Origin: UBA5336 sp964506685
Lineage (GTDB): Bacteria > Pseudomonadota > Alphaproteobacteria > Caulobacterales > Hyphomonadaceae
DNA length: 64,000 nt
Direction of reading: 5' to 3'
NCBI GenBank assembly: GCA_964506685.1
Contig: CAZDMQ010000003.1
Location: 1 to 64,000 of the forward strand
Both the position numbers and the translations under genes were made by a program. Shown in pieces: positions 53,701-63,517 of this stretch (positions are counted from its first letter, which is position 1; the number at the start of each line of letters is the position of its first letter). A model generated the notes under the pieces. That model saw nothing but the letters and a program-made list of their open reading frames with translations, did not search any database and was not told the origin of the DNA.

Positions 53701-54741
53701 ATGACCGATTCCAGCCAATCAGGGGCGGGCGGGCCTGCCCTGACCTATCGCGGCGCCGGTGTCGATATCGCCGCCGGCAACGCACTCGTCACCGCCATCG
53801 GCCCGATCGCCAGGTCCACGCACCGGGCCGGCGTGATGGGCGGGATCGGCGGCTTCGGCGCGCTGTTCGACTTGCGGGCGGCCGGCTATACCGACCCGGT
53901 GCTCGTGTCGGGCACCGACGGCGTCGGCACGAAACTGATGGTCGCCTTCGAGACCGGCCGGCACGACACGGTCGGCATCGACCTCGTTGCCATGTGCGCC
54001 AATGACGTGCTCTGCCAGGGCGCCGAACCGCTCTTCTTCCTCGACTATTTCGCCACCGGCCGGCTCGAGCCCGGCATCGCCGAAGCGGTGATCGCCGGCA
54101 TCGCCGAGGGCTGCCGGCAGGCCGGCTGCGCGCTGATCGGCGGCGAGACGGCGGAAATGCCCGGCATGTACCCGCCGGGCCATTATGACCTGGCCGGCTT
54201 CGTCGTCGGCGCCGCCGAGCGCGGTCGGCTCCTGCCCGACCGGGAAGCCATGCAACCGGGCGACGTGCTGATCGGGCTCGCGAGTTCCGGACCCCATTCC
54301 AACGGCTATTCCCTGATCCGCAAATGCGTCGAGCGCGCCGGCCTGAACTATGACGACCTTGCCCCCTTCGCCGATGGCACGCTGGGCGACGCCCTGCTGT
54401 GCCCGACCCGGCTCTATACCCGCCCTGCCCTGCCACTGATCCGGGCCGGCACTGTGAAGGGGCTGGCCCATGTTACCGGTGGCGGGCTGACCGAGAACGT
54501 CCCGCGCATGCTGCCCGAACGGCTGCAAGCCCGGCTCGATCCGGGCGCATGGACCCCGCCGCCGGTCTTCGGGTGGCTCCAGGCCACCGGACAGGTCGAG
54601 GATGCGGAGATGCGGCGCACCTTCAACATGGGGATCGGGCTCGTCCTCTGCGTCGCGGCCGCCGATGCCGATGCCGTCTGCCGCGCCCTTGCTGCCGAGG
54701 GCGAGACCCCGGCCCGCATCGGCGAGCTCGTTCCCGCATGA
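53701..54741 (+). CDS. purM: Phosphoribosylformylglycinamidine cyclo-ligase (AIR synthetase)
   Basis: A 346-residue enzyme of de novo purine synthesis. Motifs include SGTDGVGTKL for ATP, CANDVLCQGAEPLFFLDY, GGETAEMPGMY and HVTGGGLTENVPRML. It converts FGAM to AIR with ATP. purN overlaps its end by four bases. It diverges from the DUF2066 gene. The ATG at 53701 matches the usual PurM start, though no clear ribosome site is seen. Confidence 0.97.
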   Translation: MTDSSQSGAGGPALTYRGAGVDIAAGNALVTAIGPIARSTHRAGVMGGIGGFGALFDLRAAGYTDPVLVSGTDGVGTKLMVAFETGRHDTVGIDLVAMCANDVLCQGAEPLFFLDYFATGRLEPGIAEAVIAGIAEGCRQAGCALIGGETAEMPGMYPPGHYDLAGFVVGAAERGRLLPDREAMQPGDVLIGLASSGPHSNGYSLIRKCVERAGLNYDDLAPFADGTLGDALLCPTRLYTRPALPLIRAGTVKGLAHVTGGGLTENVPRMLPERLQARLDPGAWTPPPVFGWLQATGQVEDAEMRRTFNMGIGLVLCVAAADADAVCRALAAEGETPARIGELVPA

Positions 54742-55334
54742 CCCGAACCCGCCTCGCCATCCTGATATCGGGGCGCGGCACCAACATGGCGGCCCTGCTC
54801 GAAGCGGCCCGCGATCCGGCGTATCCGGCCGAGCCCGTCCTCGTCCTCTCCAACCGTCCGGACGCGAAGGGGCTCGAAACCGCCGCCCGGGCATCCATTC
54901 CGACCGCCATTGTCGACCACCGGGACCATGGCCGCGACCGCGAAGGGTTCGAGCGCGCCATGCAGGACGTGCTGACCGCCCACCAGACAGACTTCATTGC
55001 GCTGGCGGGCTTCATGCGCGTGCTGACGCCCTGGTTCGTCGGCCAGTGGCAGGGCCGGATGGTCAATATCCACCCTTCACTGCTGCCAAAATATCCCGGC
55101 CTCGACACCCATGCGCGCGCCATCGCGGCCGGCGAGAGCGAAGCCGGCTGCACTGTCCACTGGGTCAGCGAGGGCGTCGATGAAGGCGCCATCATCGCCC
55201 AGGCGCGCGTGCCCATCCTGCCCGGCGACAGCCCCGACACCCTCGCCGCCCGGATCCTGCCCGAGGAGCACCGGCTCTACCCCGAGGCCCTGGCCGCAGC
55301 CGTCCGGCAGGCGTACGCGCACCGCCCCGGCTGA
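54738..55334 (+). CDS. purN: Phosphoribosylglycinamide formyltransferase
   Basis: A 198-residue GART enzyme. LAILISGRGTNMAALLEA is the N-terminal loop. The catalytic NIHPSLLPKYPGLDTH has Asn-His, and the Asp is in VSEGVDEGAIIAQ. It formylates GAR using 10-formyl-THF. The start overlaps the purM stop, giving a coupled purMN pair. Confidence 0.97.
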   Translation: MTRTRLAILISGRGTNMAALLEAARDPAYPAEPVLVLSNRPDAKGLETAARASIPTAIVDHRDHGRDREGFERAMQDVLTAHQTDFIALAGFMRVLTPWFVGQWQGRMVNIHPSLLPKYPGLDTHARAIAAGESEAGCTVHWVSEGVDEGAIIAQARVPILPGDSPDTLAARILPEEHRLYPEALAAAVRQAYAHRPG

Positions 55335-55422
55335 CCCCCGACCTGCCCGCGGCCATCTGGCGTCCGCCGGAATTGCCGCTACACTTGCGTGAAAGCGACA
55401 ACGACACCCGGGAGGAAGACTG

Positions 55423-57075
55423 ATGAGCGGCACTGACACCACGACCGATGGCGGCATCTGGAGTTTCGGCGACATTCTCGACGCGGTCGGCGCGGCCGCT
55501 GCGCCCGATGCGCCGGCCTTCATCCATGGCGAGCGGACCATCACCTGGCCTGAGGCCACACGGCGCACCAACCGGCTCGCCCGCGCCCTGCATGACCATG
55601 GCATCGAGATCGGAGGCAAGGTCGGTTTCTACCTGCGCAATCGACCCGAGTACATGGAAGGAGCGGCAGCCTGCTTCAAGGCGCGGCTCACCCACGTCAA
55701 CGTCAACTACCGGTATCTTGATGACGAGCTGATCTACATCTTCGACAATTCCGATGCCACCGCAGCCATCTACGGCGCCGAGTTCCGCGACAATGTCGAG
55801 CGGATCCGGGACCGGCTGCCCAAGGTGAAGCTCTGGATCGAGGCGGGCGGATCGGGCTCTGACACGCCCGGCTTCGCTGTCGCCTATGAAACCCTCGCCA
55901 GCAGTGGCGATGACAGCCCGCTCGGCATTCCCCGCTCCGGCGACGACCTCATGTTCCTCTATACCGGCGGCACGACCGGCATGCCCAAGGGCGTGATGTG
56001 GTCCCATCGCATCTGGCGGGAATCCTCCATGGAGGGCATGCGCACCATCTATGGCGCGGCACCGGAAACCATGGCCGAGCAGATCGCCTTCATGCAGGAA
56101 AACGGTCGCAATGTCCGCCAGCTGCCGGCCTGCCCGCTGATGCATGGCACGGGCCTGTTCACCGCGCTCGGCGCCATGCTGAACGGCGGCGCCATTGTCA
56201 CCATGGAGACCGGCGCCGGTTTCGACCCCCATGCCCTCTGGCAGACCGTCGAACGCAACGGGGTCACCGCCATGGCAATCGTCGGCGACGCCTTCGCCAA
56301 GCCGATGCTGCGCGCACTCGAGGAAGAGCCCGGCCGCTATGATCTCTCCTCGGTCCAGACCATCACCTCGTCCGGCGTGATGTGGAGCATGGAGGTCAAG
56401 CGCGGGCTGATCGAACACATCCCTCAGGTTGCGCTGATGGACAGTTTCGGCGCGTCCGAGGCGGTCGGCTTCGGCATGTCGGTGACGACCGCCGAGGGCG
56501 TCTCGCAGACCGCGCGCTTCGCCATCGGCCAGAACTGCAAGGTCTTCTCCGAGGATGGCCGCGAGATCGAACCGGGCAGTGGCGAGCCCGGCTTCATTGC
56601 CCGTGGCGGCGCCGTTCCGCTGGGCTACTACAAGGACCCTGAAAAGTCCGCGAAGACGTTCCGCACGATCAATGGCGTGCGCTATGCCATCCCCGGTGAT
56701 TGGTGCACCGTCGAGGCCGATGGCACGCTGACACTCATGGGCCGCGGCTCGATCTGCATCAATTCCGGCGGTGAAAAGATCTATCCCGAGGAGGTCGAGG
56801 AGGCCCTGAAACAGCACCCCAGCGTGCAGGACGCGCTTGTCGTCGGCGTGCCCGACGAACAATGGGGCCAGGCCGTCACCGCCGTGGTCCAGCCGAACGC
56901 CGGTGCCGCGCCCGACGAGGACACCCTGCGCGCTTTCGTGCAGTCGAAGCTCGCCCGCTACAAGGCGCCCAAACGCGTCCTGTTCACCAGCGACCTCGCC
57001 CGCGCCCCCAATGGCAAGGCCGACTACAAGGGTGTGAAGCGCTTCGCCCTGCAGGCCCTCGGCCTTCCAGAATAA
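55423..57075 (+). CDS. AMP-dependent acyl-CoA synthetase
   Basis: A 550-residue fatty-acid or carboxylic-acid CoA ligase. The P-loop-like TGGTTGMPKGVMWSH (about 184-198), a mid region SGVMWSMEVK, and C-terminal GRGSICINSGGEKIYPEEVE with a catalytic Lys near APNGKADYKG are present. Substrate specificity is unknown. GGAGGAAG precedes the start. It is upstream of an efflux pair, and an inverted repeat lies between. Confidence 0.92.
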   Translation: MSGTDTTTDGGIWSFGDILDAVGAAAAPDAPAFIHGERTITWPEATRRTNRLARALHDHGIEIGGKVGFYLRNRPEYMEGAAACFKARLTHVNVNYRYLDDELIYIFDNSDATAAIYGAEFRDNVERIRDRLPKVKLWIEAGGSGSDTPGFAVAYETLASSGDDSPLGIPRSGDDLMFLYTGGTTGMPKGVMWSHRIWRESSMEGMRTIYGAAPETMAEQIAFMQENGRNVRQLPACPLMHGTGLFTALGAMLNGGAIVTMETGAGFDPHALWQTVERNGVTAMAIVGDAFAKPMLRALEEEPGRYDLSSVQTITSSGVMWSMEVKRGLIEHIPQVALMDSFGASEAVGFGMSVTTAEGVSQTARFAIGQNCKVFSEDGREIEPGSGEPGFIARGGAVPLGYYKDPEKSAKTFRTINGVRYAIPGDWCTVEADGTLTLMGRGSICINSGGEKIYPEEVEEALKQHPSVQDALVVGVPDEQWGQAVTAVVQPNAGAAPDEDTLRAFVQSKLARYKAPKRVLFTSDLARAPNGKADYKGVKRFALQALGLPE

Positions 57076-57148
57076 AAGCGGGTGGCCGGGCATCGGCACG
57101 CTTGACGGACCTAGCGTAAGCGGTCCGATGAAGAAGTTTAATCAAGGA

Positions 57149-57179
57149 GCAAACCGGATCGTGTAGATAACCGGTTTGC
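57149..57179. promoter_or_regulatory. Inverted repeat before EmrAB-like genes
   Basis: A perfect 9-bp dyad, GCAAACCGG and CCGGTTTGC, is separated by 13 bp and ends 48 bp before the efflux start. The spacing and position fit an operator for a dimeric regulator. A transcript hairpin is also possible, but no T-run follows, so it is not a clear terminator for the acyl-CoA synthetase. Confidence 0.5.
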
Positions 57180-57227
57180 CATGGGAGGAGCCGGCAGGGC
57201 GCCAACAGGCGGGCCGGCACAGGAACG

Positions 57228-58391
57228 ATGGACGGAGACGCGCACGCCCTCGCCCTCGAGGAACAGGACGCCCATGGTCGGGCAACGCCGTTCGCGTGGC
57301 TGAAGCGCCCGCGCCTGCTCCTCGGCCTGCTCGCGGTGCTCCTGTTGCTGGTCCTCGGCGGGCGCTGGATCGCCAATCGGATGACCACCATAGCCACCAG
57401 CGATGCTCGCATCGCCGCCGACATCATTGCCGTGGCCACGGACATCTCCGGCCGCGTCATCGAACAGCACGTCGCCAGCGGCGACCGCGTGAAGGCCGGC
57501 GACCCGCTCTATTCCATTGACGCTCGCGAAGCCCGCTTCCGGCTGGCCGAGTATGAGGCCGATGTCGCCCGCCTGCGGGCCGAGATCGACCGTGTCGCCC
57601 TGCGCGCCGGGTTCACCGATGCCCTTAGCGGAAGCGAAGTGGTCGCCCGTACCGCCAGCACCGAGGCCGCCGCAGCCGGCGTGGAGGCCGCGCGCGCCCG
57701 GCTCGACATCGCCGAACGCGAGTTCGCCCGCGCAAGCGACCTGTTCCAGCGCGGCCTCATCACCGAGGCCGCCCATGACATCGCCCGCACCGCCCGCGAC
57801 AGCGCCCGCCAGACCCTCGCCCGCGCCGAAGCACAACGCCAGACTGCCGGGGCCGATCAGCGCTCGGCCATCGTCGGACGCGAGGAGGTCAAGCTGATCG
57901 AAAGCGAGCTCGATGTCCTGCGGGCCGAACTCCGGCGGGCCGAGGCGCGCGTCGAGGGTCAGCAGGTGGCGATCGACCAGCACGTCATCCGCAGCCCGAT
58001 CGACGGGATCGTCGACAAACTGTTCTACGATGTCGGCGAGCATTCCCTGCAGGGGTTCCGCATGGCCCTGCTGCACGATCCCTCATCGCTTTGGGTGTCG
58101 GCCAACATCAAGGAAACCGAACTGCGCCACGTCGCACCCGGCGCGCGCGCCGAGATCCGTCCCGATGCCGCGCCGGGCGAGCGCATCGAGGGCCGGGTCG
58201 AACGGATCAACGCGCTCACCCTCTCGGAAGCCGGCATGATGCCCAACCCGAATGCCAATGGCGTTTTCACCAAGATCACCCAGCGGGTCGAAGTCAGGAT
58301 CGCCCTGCCCGATGACAGTCCCCCGCTGCCGCCCGGGTCCATGGTGCGGGTCCGCATCGACAAGGCCGAACGCACGGCAGGGCGGCCGTGA
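57228..58391 (+). CDS. HlyD/EmrA-family membrane-fusion protein
   Basis: A 387-residue periplasmic adaptor. There is one N-terminal membrane helix (LLLGLLAVLLLLVLGGRW, about 31-48), a biotinyl/lipoyl half-domain (RIAADIIAVATDISGRVIEQ), a long coiled hairpin (about 110-240), and a beta-barrel end (SLWVSANIKETELRHVAPG). It links an inner-membrane pump to an outer channel. CAGGAAC lies before the ATG. The partner pump overlaps its stop by four bases. Confidence 0.9.
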   Translation: MDGDAHALALEEQDAHGRATPFAWLKRPRLLLGLLAVLLLLVLGGRWIANRMTTIATSDARIAADIIAVATDISGRVIEQHVASGDRVKAGDPLYSIDAREARFRLAEYEADVARLRAEIDRVALRAGFTDALSGSEVVARTASTEAAAAGVEAARARLDIAEREFARASDLFQRGLITEAAHDIARTARDSARQTLARAEAQRQTAGADQRSAIVGREEVKLIESELDVLRAELRRAEARVEGQQVAIDQHVIRSPIDGIVDKLFYDVGEHSLQGFRMALLHDPSSLWVSANIKETELRHVAPGARAEIRPDAAPGERIEGRVERINALTLSEAGMMPNPNANGVFTKITQRVEVRIALPDDSPPLPPGSMVRVRIDKAERTAGRP

Positions 58392-60094
58392 CGGCGCTCC
58401 CCGCCGCCGGGGAGGCGCCCACTCAGAGCGGCACCGGCCGTCCCGGACGGCACGGCCCGATCGACATTCCCGCCCTGGCCGGTCCCGCCGTGCGCGCTCG
58501 CTTCGAGCAGTTCGGCCCGGCCTATCGATGGATCCTGCTGTTCAGCCTGCTCGCCGGCGCCCTGTCGACCATGCTGGCCGCCACGACGATCAACGTCGCC
58601 CTGCCCGCCATCATCGGCGCCTTCGGGCTCGGCCAGGACCAGGCGCAGTGGATGTCGACGGCCTTCCTCGCCGCCTCGACCATTGCCATGCTCGCCAATG
58701 CCTGGGCGATCGCCGCCTTCGGCCCGCGCACCACCTATATCGCCGGCATGAGCGTGTTCATCGCCGGCTCGGTGCTCGGCGCGCTCAGCCCGTCCCTGGA
58801 ACTGCTGATTGTCTCCCGCGGCCTGCAGGGGATCGCCGCCGGGCTTCTGCAGCCCATGTCCATGTACCTGATCTTCCAGGTCTTCCAGGACCACCAGCGC
58901 GGCACGGCGATGGGCATCTTCTCCATCGGCGTCGTGCTCGCCCCCGCCTTTGGCCCCGCGCTCGGCGGCATTGCCGTCGACCTCCTCAGCTGGCGCTTCG
59001 TCTTCATCGTCACCGTCCCCCTCGCCATTCTCGCCCTTGCCTCGGCCACCGTCCTCCTGCCCGTCCGCGACAGTGCAACCACCCGGCGTCCTCCCTTCGA
59101 CTGGCAGGGGCTGCTGCTCATCGCCGTCGCCCTGGTCGGCCTGCTCTCGGCCTTTGCCGGCGGCAATCGCGACGGCTGGGACAGCGACATCACCTTCATC
59201 AAGCTCGCCGTCGCCCTGTTAGCGGCCGTTGCCTTCTACTTCTGGGAGCGCCAGCACCCCTTTCCGGCGCTCAACCCGGCCATCTTCCGTTACCGTCAGT
59301 TTGCCACGGCCGGCATTGTCATCGCCGTCACCGGTACCGCGATCTACGGCTCGACCTACCTGATCCCGCTGTTCGTGCAGCTGGTGCAGGGCTACTCGCC
59401 GACGGCATCGGGGATCATGATGATCCCGGCCGGGCTGGCCATGGTGATGGGCTTTCCGATCGCCGGACGGCTGACTGACCGGGTCGATCCGCGCTTCCTG
59501 CTCGCCTTCGGCATGGGCTGCTTCGGCTTCGCCGCCTATCTGATGGCCGGGATCGGGGCGTCGACGCCCTATTGGGTGCTGGTCGGCTGGCTGATCCTGT
59601 CGCGCATCGGCATCAGCTTCTGCATGCCGCCGGCCAACACCACCGCGGTCCGCGCCGCGCCGCCGCACCTGCTCGCAGCGGCCACCGGCGGGGCCGCCTT
59701 CCTCATGCAGATCGGCGGGGCGTTCGGGGTCAACCTGCTCGCCATCTTCCTGCAGCGGCGCCTGATCTTCCATGGCGAGCACCTCGCTGCCGGCATGACC
59801 GAGGCGAATGCCGAGATGCTCTACCAGCACCGCGTCCTGTTTGGCCATCTCCACGCGGCCGGCCTGCCGCAACTGCCCGCGTTCCGGCGCGCCTTCGAGC
59901 CGATTGCCGGCGCCCTTGCCCAGGAAGCCAGCGTGCTCGCCTTCCGCGACTGTTTCCTGCTCGTCGCCTGGGCCTTTGCCGGCGCCCTGCTCGTGCTCTT
60001 CATCATGCCGAAAGTGCGGATCGGGATACCGAAGCCCCCGTCCGCCCCGTCGTTCCGCGCTGCTCAGAGCGCCGCCTCGAACACCCGCTCGTAA
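58388..60094 (+). CDS. EmrB-type DHA2 MFS drug efflux transporter
   Basis: A 568-residue, 14-helix transporter. DHA2 motifs include LAATTINVALPAIIGAFGL, SRGLQGIAAGLLQPM and GPALGGIAVDLLSWRFVF. An N-terminal cytoplasmic extension of about 45 residues is rich in Pro and Gly. With the preceding HlyD-type adaptor it forms an EmrAB-like tripartite pump. The start GTG overlaps the adaptor stop. Its 3' end overlaps the convergent alcohol dehydrogenase gene by 31 bases. Confidence 0.92.
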   Translation: MTALPAAGEAPTQSGTGRPGRHGPIDIPALAGPAVRARFEQFGPAYRWILLFSLLAGALSTMLAATTINVALPAIIGAFGLGQDQAQWMSTAFLAASTIAMLANAWAIAAFGPRTTYIAGMSVFIAGSVLGALSPSLELLIVSRGLQGIAAGLLQPMSMYLIFQVFQDHQRGTAMGIFSIGVVLAPAFGPALGGIAVDLLSWRFVFIVTVPLAILALASATVLLPVRDSATTRRPPFDWQGLLLIAVALVGLLSAFAGGNRDGWDSDITFIKLAVALLAAVAFYFWERQHPFPALNPAIFRYRQFATAGIVIAVTGTAIYGSTYLIPLFVQLVQGYSPTASGIMMIPAGLAMVMGFPIAGRLTDRVDPRFLLAFGMGCFGFAAYLMAGIGASTPYWVLVGWLILSRIGISFCMPPANTTAVRAAPPHLLAAATGGAAFLMQIGGAFGVNLLAIFLQRRLIFHGEHLAAGMTEANAEMLYQHRVLFGHLHAAGLPQLPAFRRAFEPIAGALAQEASVLAFRDCFLLVAWAFAGALLVLFIMPKVRIGIPKPPSAPSFRAAQSAASNTRS

Positions 60095-61194
60095 TCGCCC
60101 CGCTCCATGGGCCTTGCATTGGTATTGTGGGCGATATCGGTCAGCGCGTAGTCGACAATACCCGGCCCGTCATCGGCGGTCAGCCCGATCGCGCCGAGCC
60201 GTTCTGGAATACCGACCTCGGCATTCAGCGCGGCAATCGCATCGGCAAGGTCAGCCCCCTCCCCGAGCCCCATGGCAAAGCGCAGCCGGGCATATTTCTC
60301 CTCGGCCGCGCCGTCGATGAAGCGCAGCAGGTGCGGCAGGAAGATCGCGTTCAGCGTGCCATGGTGCAGCTTCTTCGCCTCCAGCCGGCCCGCCGCATGG
60401 CTCAGCGCATGCACACTGCCGAGCCCTTTCACGAAAGCCAGCGCGCCTTCATAGCTCGCCATCATCATGTGCCAGCGCGCATCGGGATCGCTGCCATCGG
60501 CCACTGCCCGCTTCAGCCAGCCATCGCCCACGGCCCGGTGCACACCGTCATAGCCGATCGCCTCGGAGGGCGGATTGACCATCGGGCTCAGCACCGCCTC
60601 GATGCAGTGGGTCACCGCATCCATGCCCGTGGCGGCGGTCAGCCCGGCCGGCAGGCCGAGCGTGAGGCCCGGATCGCAGATCGCCACCTTCGGGATGAGG
60701 TGGTTGGAGATCAGCGTCTCCTTGGTGCCGTTCTCGAGAATGACCACCGCGCCGACGGAGACCTCCGAGCCGGTCCCCGACGTGGTGGGAATCGCCACCA
60801 GCGGCGGGATGGCACCGATATGCCGGGTGCCGCCGGCCTTGGCCGCATAGCGCTCATAGGGACCGTCATGGGTCGCCATCAGGCCGGCCACCTTTGCCAT
60901 GTCCATGGACGAGCCGCCGCCGAGCGCGATCAGGCTGTCCGCACCGGACGCGGTAAAAGCGGCGGCGACCTCTCGCGCCTGCCGCTCGGTCGGGTTCGGT
61001 TCGGTCTCGGCGAACACGCCGGCCGGTGCGGTTCCGAGCGCGCCCAGCACCGTGTCCAGCAGGCCCGCCGCCTTGATCCCGGGATCGGTCACGATAAAGG
61101 GCCGCTCCGCACCGAGACCGGCCAGCGCCTTCGGCAGCCGGGCGACCGCGCCGTGATCGAACAGGCAATTGGTGAGAAAATTCATCTGGGGCAT
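60064..61194 (-). CDS. Iron-containing alcohol dehydrogenase
   Basis: A 376-residue group III ADH. NAD-binding GGGSSMD is at about 92-98, and TTSGTGSEVS is present. Metal ligands are in DAVTHCIEA (Asp, His) and in the HALSHAAGRL and KKLHHGTLNA segments (His, His). It oxidises or reduces an alcohol or aldehyde with NAD(P) and Fe(II). GGGGAGG precedes the ATG at 61194. The substrate is unknown. Confidence 0.93.
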   Translation of the reverse strand: MPQMNFLTNCLFDHGAVARLPKALAGLGAERPFIVTDPGIKAAGLLDTVLGALGTAPAGVFAETEPNPTERQAREVAAAFTASGADSLIALGGGSSMDMAKVAGLMATHDGPYERYAAKAGGTRHIGAIPPLVAIPTTSGTGSEVSVGAVVILENGTKETLISNHLIPKVAICDPGLTLGLPAGLTAATGMDAVTHCIEAVLSPMVNPPSEAIGYDGVHRAVGDGWLKRAVADGSDPDARWHMMMASYEGALAFVKGLGSVHALSHAAGRLEAKKLHHGTLNAIFLPHLLRFIDGAAEEKYARLRFAMGLGEGADLADAIAALNAEVGIPERLGAIGLTADDGPGIVDYALTDIAHNTNARPMERGDYERVFEAAL

Positions 61195-61371
61195 ACGCGC
61201 CTCCCCTGGTCTGGTGTCATGTGCGATCGGGCGACGCCGTCTGCCGGCGCGCCCTGTGTTCGATTTGCACCTATAGCGCAGCATTCATATCCGGTATCAA
61301 GCGCCATGACTTGGCAGTCCCGTCTTCGCAGCCTATCCCTTCGTCTGCGTGCAAGGCTGAGGGGAGAGCCC

Positions 61372-62400
61372 ATGTCCGAACCGCTACGAATTGGCACGCT
61401 CGGCGCCGCCAGGATCACGCCGAACGCGCTGATCCATCCCGCTCGCGCCATTGGCGGGGTCACCGTGACTGCTGTGGCCGCCCGCGACCCGGCCCGCGCC
61501 GCGAGCTTTGCCGCCACCCACCTCATCGAGACCGTGCATCGCGACTATGCCAGCCTGATCGCCGATCGCGACATCGACCTCGTCTACAATCCCCTCCCCA
61601 TCGACCAGCATGCCAGCTGGACCATCGCCGCACTCGAGGCCGGCAAGCACGTGCTCTGCGAGAAGCCGTTCGCCATGAATGCCGGCGAGGCGCGCGCCAT
61701 GCTCGCCACGGCCGAACGCACCGGCAAGCGCCTTGTCGAGGCCTTCCACTATCGCTACCATCCCGCGTTCGATACCTGCCTGACCTGGGTCCGCAGCGGG
61801 CTGATCGGCAACATCACCGCGATCGATGCGGCCTTCCACGTCCCGATCCGCGACAACGGAACCGAAATCCGCCACCGCCCGGAGACCGGCGGCGGGGCAA
61901 TGATGGATCTCGGCTGCTACCCGGTGAACTGGGCGCTGATGCTGGCCGGCGAGGTCCCATCCGGGGTCACTGCCGAAGCGGCCACCACTTCCGCCGGCGT
62001 CGACGAGCACATGACCGGCACACTGACCTTCCCCTCCGGGGCCACGGCCCGCGTCTCGGCCGACATGGGGGCCGGCTGCCGGCGCCGCGTCGGACTGACC
62101 ATCGAGGGCAGTGAGGGCCGCATCGAATTCGTCAACCCGCTCGCCCCGCACATGGGCGCCTCGCTCACCCTCCACCGCCCTGGCGAAGCCGATGAGGCCG
62201 CCGTCATCTCGCCCATCACCAGCTACACCTGGCAACTCGCCGCGATGGCCGAGGCCCTGCGCGATGGTACGCCCCTGCCGACAGAAGACCCCGCCCTGCT
62301 GCTCACCCAGCAGGACACGCTCGATCGGCTCTATGCCGCCGCCGGCCTCGACCACCTCCGCGCCATGGGTACCGGCCCAACCCTCCCCGCCAGCACCTGA
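61372..62400 (+). CDS. Gfo/Idh/MocA-family oxidoreductase
   Basis: A 342-residue NAD(P)-dependent dehydrogenase. The N-terminal Rossmann fold is IGTLGAARITPNALIHPAR. The catalytic Lys is in CEKPFAMN. The C-terminal domain has FHYRYHPAF and GGGAMMDLGCYPVNW. Members act on sugars, inositol or bile-pigment-like compounds; none can be picked. GAGGGGAG precedes the ATG at 61372. It diverges from the alcohol dehydrogenase gene. Confidence 0.92.
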   Translation: MSEPLRIGTLGAARITPNALIHPARAIGGVTVTAVAARDPARAASFAATHLIETVHRDYASLIADRDIDLVYNPLPIDQHASWTIAALEAGKHVLCEKPFAMNAGEARAMLATAERTGKRLVEAFHYRYHPAFDTCLTWVRSGLIGNITAIDAAFHVPIRDNGTEIRHRPETGGGAMMDLGCYPVNWALMLAGEVPSGVTAEAATTSAGVDEHMTGTLTFPSGATARVSADMGAGCRRRVGLTIEGSEGRIEFVNPLAPHMGASLTLHRPGEADEAAVISPITSYTWQLAAMAEALRDGTPLPTEDPALLLTQQDTLDRLYAAAGLDHLRAMGTGPTLPAST

Positions 62401-62506
62401 CGCGGCAAAGCCTGGCGCCTGCGCCCTCGGCAGCGCGGACTGGCATCCAGCCCGCATCATCCGCGGTTCCGGGGCCTTGCGTCCGGCCACCGGCGGCGTG
62501 AACAGC

Positions 62507-63445
62507 TCAGCCGCGGACGCGCTGCATCCGGTCGATGGTGGCGTCGAATTCGGCCATGGTGTCGGCGAATATCTCGGCGACCGGCCTGACCGACCGGATC
62601 CGGCCGGCGACCTGCCCTGTCAGCGCAATCCCCGCCTCGAGATCGCCCTCGAAATAGACCTTCTGTGTGCCGGCGAACTCGCCGAAGATGTTATCGGTGC
62701 CCGCTTCGGCCAGCCGCGTGGTGCGGTCGGTGCGCAATGCGCGCAGGGCCGGGCCGGGGCCGGACCGGTTGAGAAAGACCGTATCGGTCGATTGCGCATC
62801 GATGATCGCCTGCTTCCAGTTCTCATGCACCGGGCTCTCGGCCGAGGACAGGATGCGCGTGCCCATCAGCACGCCTTCGGCGCCGAGCGCAAAGGCCGCC
62901 GCCATGGTCCGCCCGTCGCAGATGCCGCCGGCTGCCACCACCGGCACGTCCACCGCCTCGCAGACTTCCGGGATCAGCACCATGGAGGCGACGTCCTTCG
63001 GGTTCTTGAAGCCCCCGCCTTCCCCGCCCTCGACGATCAGCCCGTCGACGCCGGCCTCGACCGCGCGCAGCGCACCGGCAAGCGAGGGCACGACATGGAA
63101 GACGGTGAGCCCGGCCTCCTTGAGCATCGACGTATACTTCATCGGGTCACCCGCCGAGGTGGTGACGAAGCGGATCCCCTGGTCAATGACGAACCGGACA
63201 ATATCGGGATCGCGGACAAAGGCCTGGGCGACGTTCACCCCGAACGGCCTGTCGGTGAGCGTCCGCATCTTCACGATCTCGTCCTTGATCGCGTCGAGTT
63301 CGCCCGAGGATGTCTCGATGATTCCCATGCCGCCGGCATTGGAAACCGCCGAGGACAGGGGCGCCCGGGCGATCCAGCCCATGGCGGCCTGGATGATGGG
63401 TTTCTCGATGCCGAGCATCTCGGTAATGCGTGTGGCGATGGCCAT
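62507..63445 (-). CDS. Nitronate monooxygenase family FMN enzyme
   Basis: A 312-residue TIM-barrel flavoprotein. IIQAAMGWIARAPLSSAVSN is at the start, VEGGEGGGFKN binds phosphate, and VVAAGGICDGRTMAAAFALG is typical of NMO/2-nitropropane dioxygenase and enoyl-ACP reductase II-like enzymes. It could detoxify nitroalkanes or act in another flavin reaction. GGAGGAGAC precedes the start. It follows trkH on the same strand but is separated by a terminator. Confidence 0.9.
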   Translation of the reverse strand: MAIATRITEMLGIEKPIIQAAMGWIARAPLSSAVSNAGGMGIIETSSGELDAIKDEIVKMRTLTDRPFGVNVAQAFVRDPDIVRFVIDQGIRFVTTSAGDPMKYTSMLKEAGLTVFHVVPSLAGALRAVEAGVDGLIVEGGEGGGFKNPKDVASMVLIPEVCEAVDVPVVAAGGICDGRTMAAAFALGAEGVLMGTRILSSAESPVHENWKQAIIDAQSTDTVFLNRSGPGPALRALRTDRTTRLAEAGTDNIFGEFAGTQKVYFEGDLEAGIALTGQVAGRIRSVRPVAEIFADTMAEFDATIDRMQRVRG

Positions 63446-63483
63446 GGCCGTGTCTCCTCCCGGTCAGTTTTGCCACCCTGGCC

Positions 63484-63511
63484 AAAAGTCAGGCTGGCAG
63501 ACAAGCCTGAC
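63484..63511 (-). terminator. Rho-independent terminator of trkH
   Basis: An 8-bp stem, GTCAGGCT with AGCCTGAC, with an 8-base loop, is followed on the minus strand by TTTT. It starts six bases beyond the trkH stop and separates it from the nitronate monooxygenase gene. Confidence 0.6.
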
Positions 63512-63517
63512 CGGACG

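Noticed and set aside
55192..57099. Long minus-strand open frame of 635 codons opposite the acyl-CoA synthetase
   Set aside because: It lies antisense to a recognised enzyme, has no family motif or ribosome site, and arises from GC-rich codon bias.
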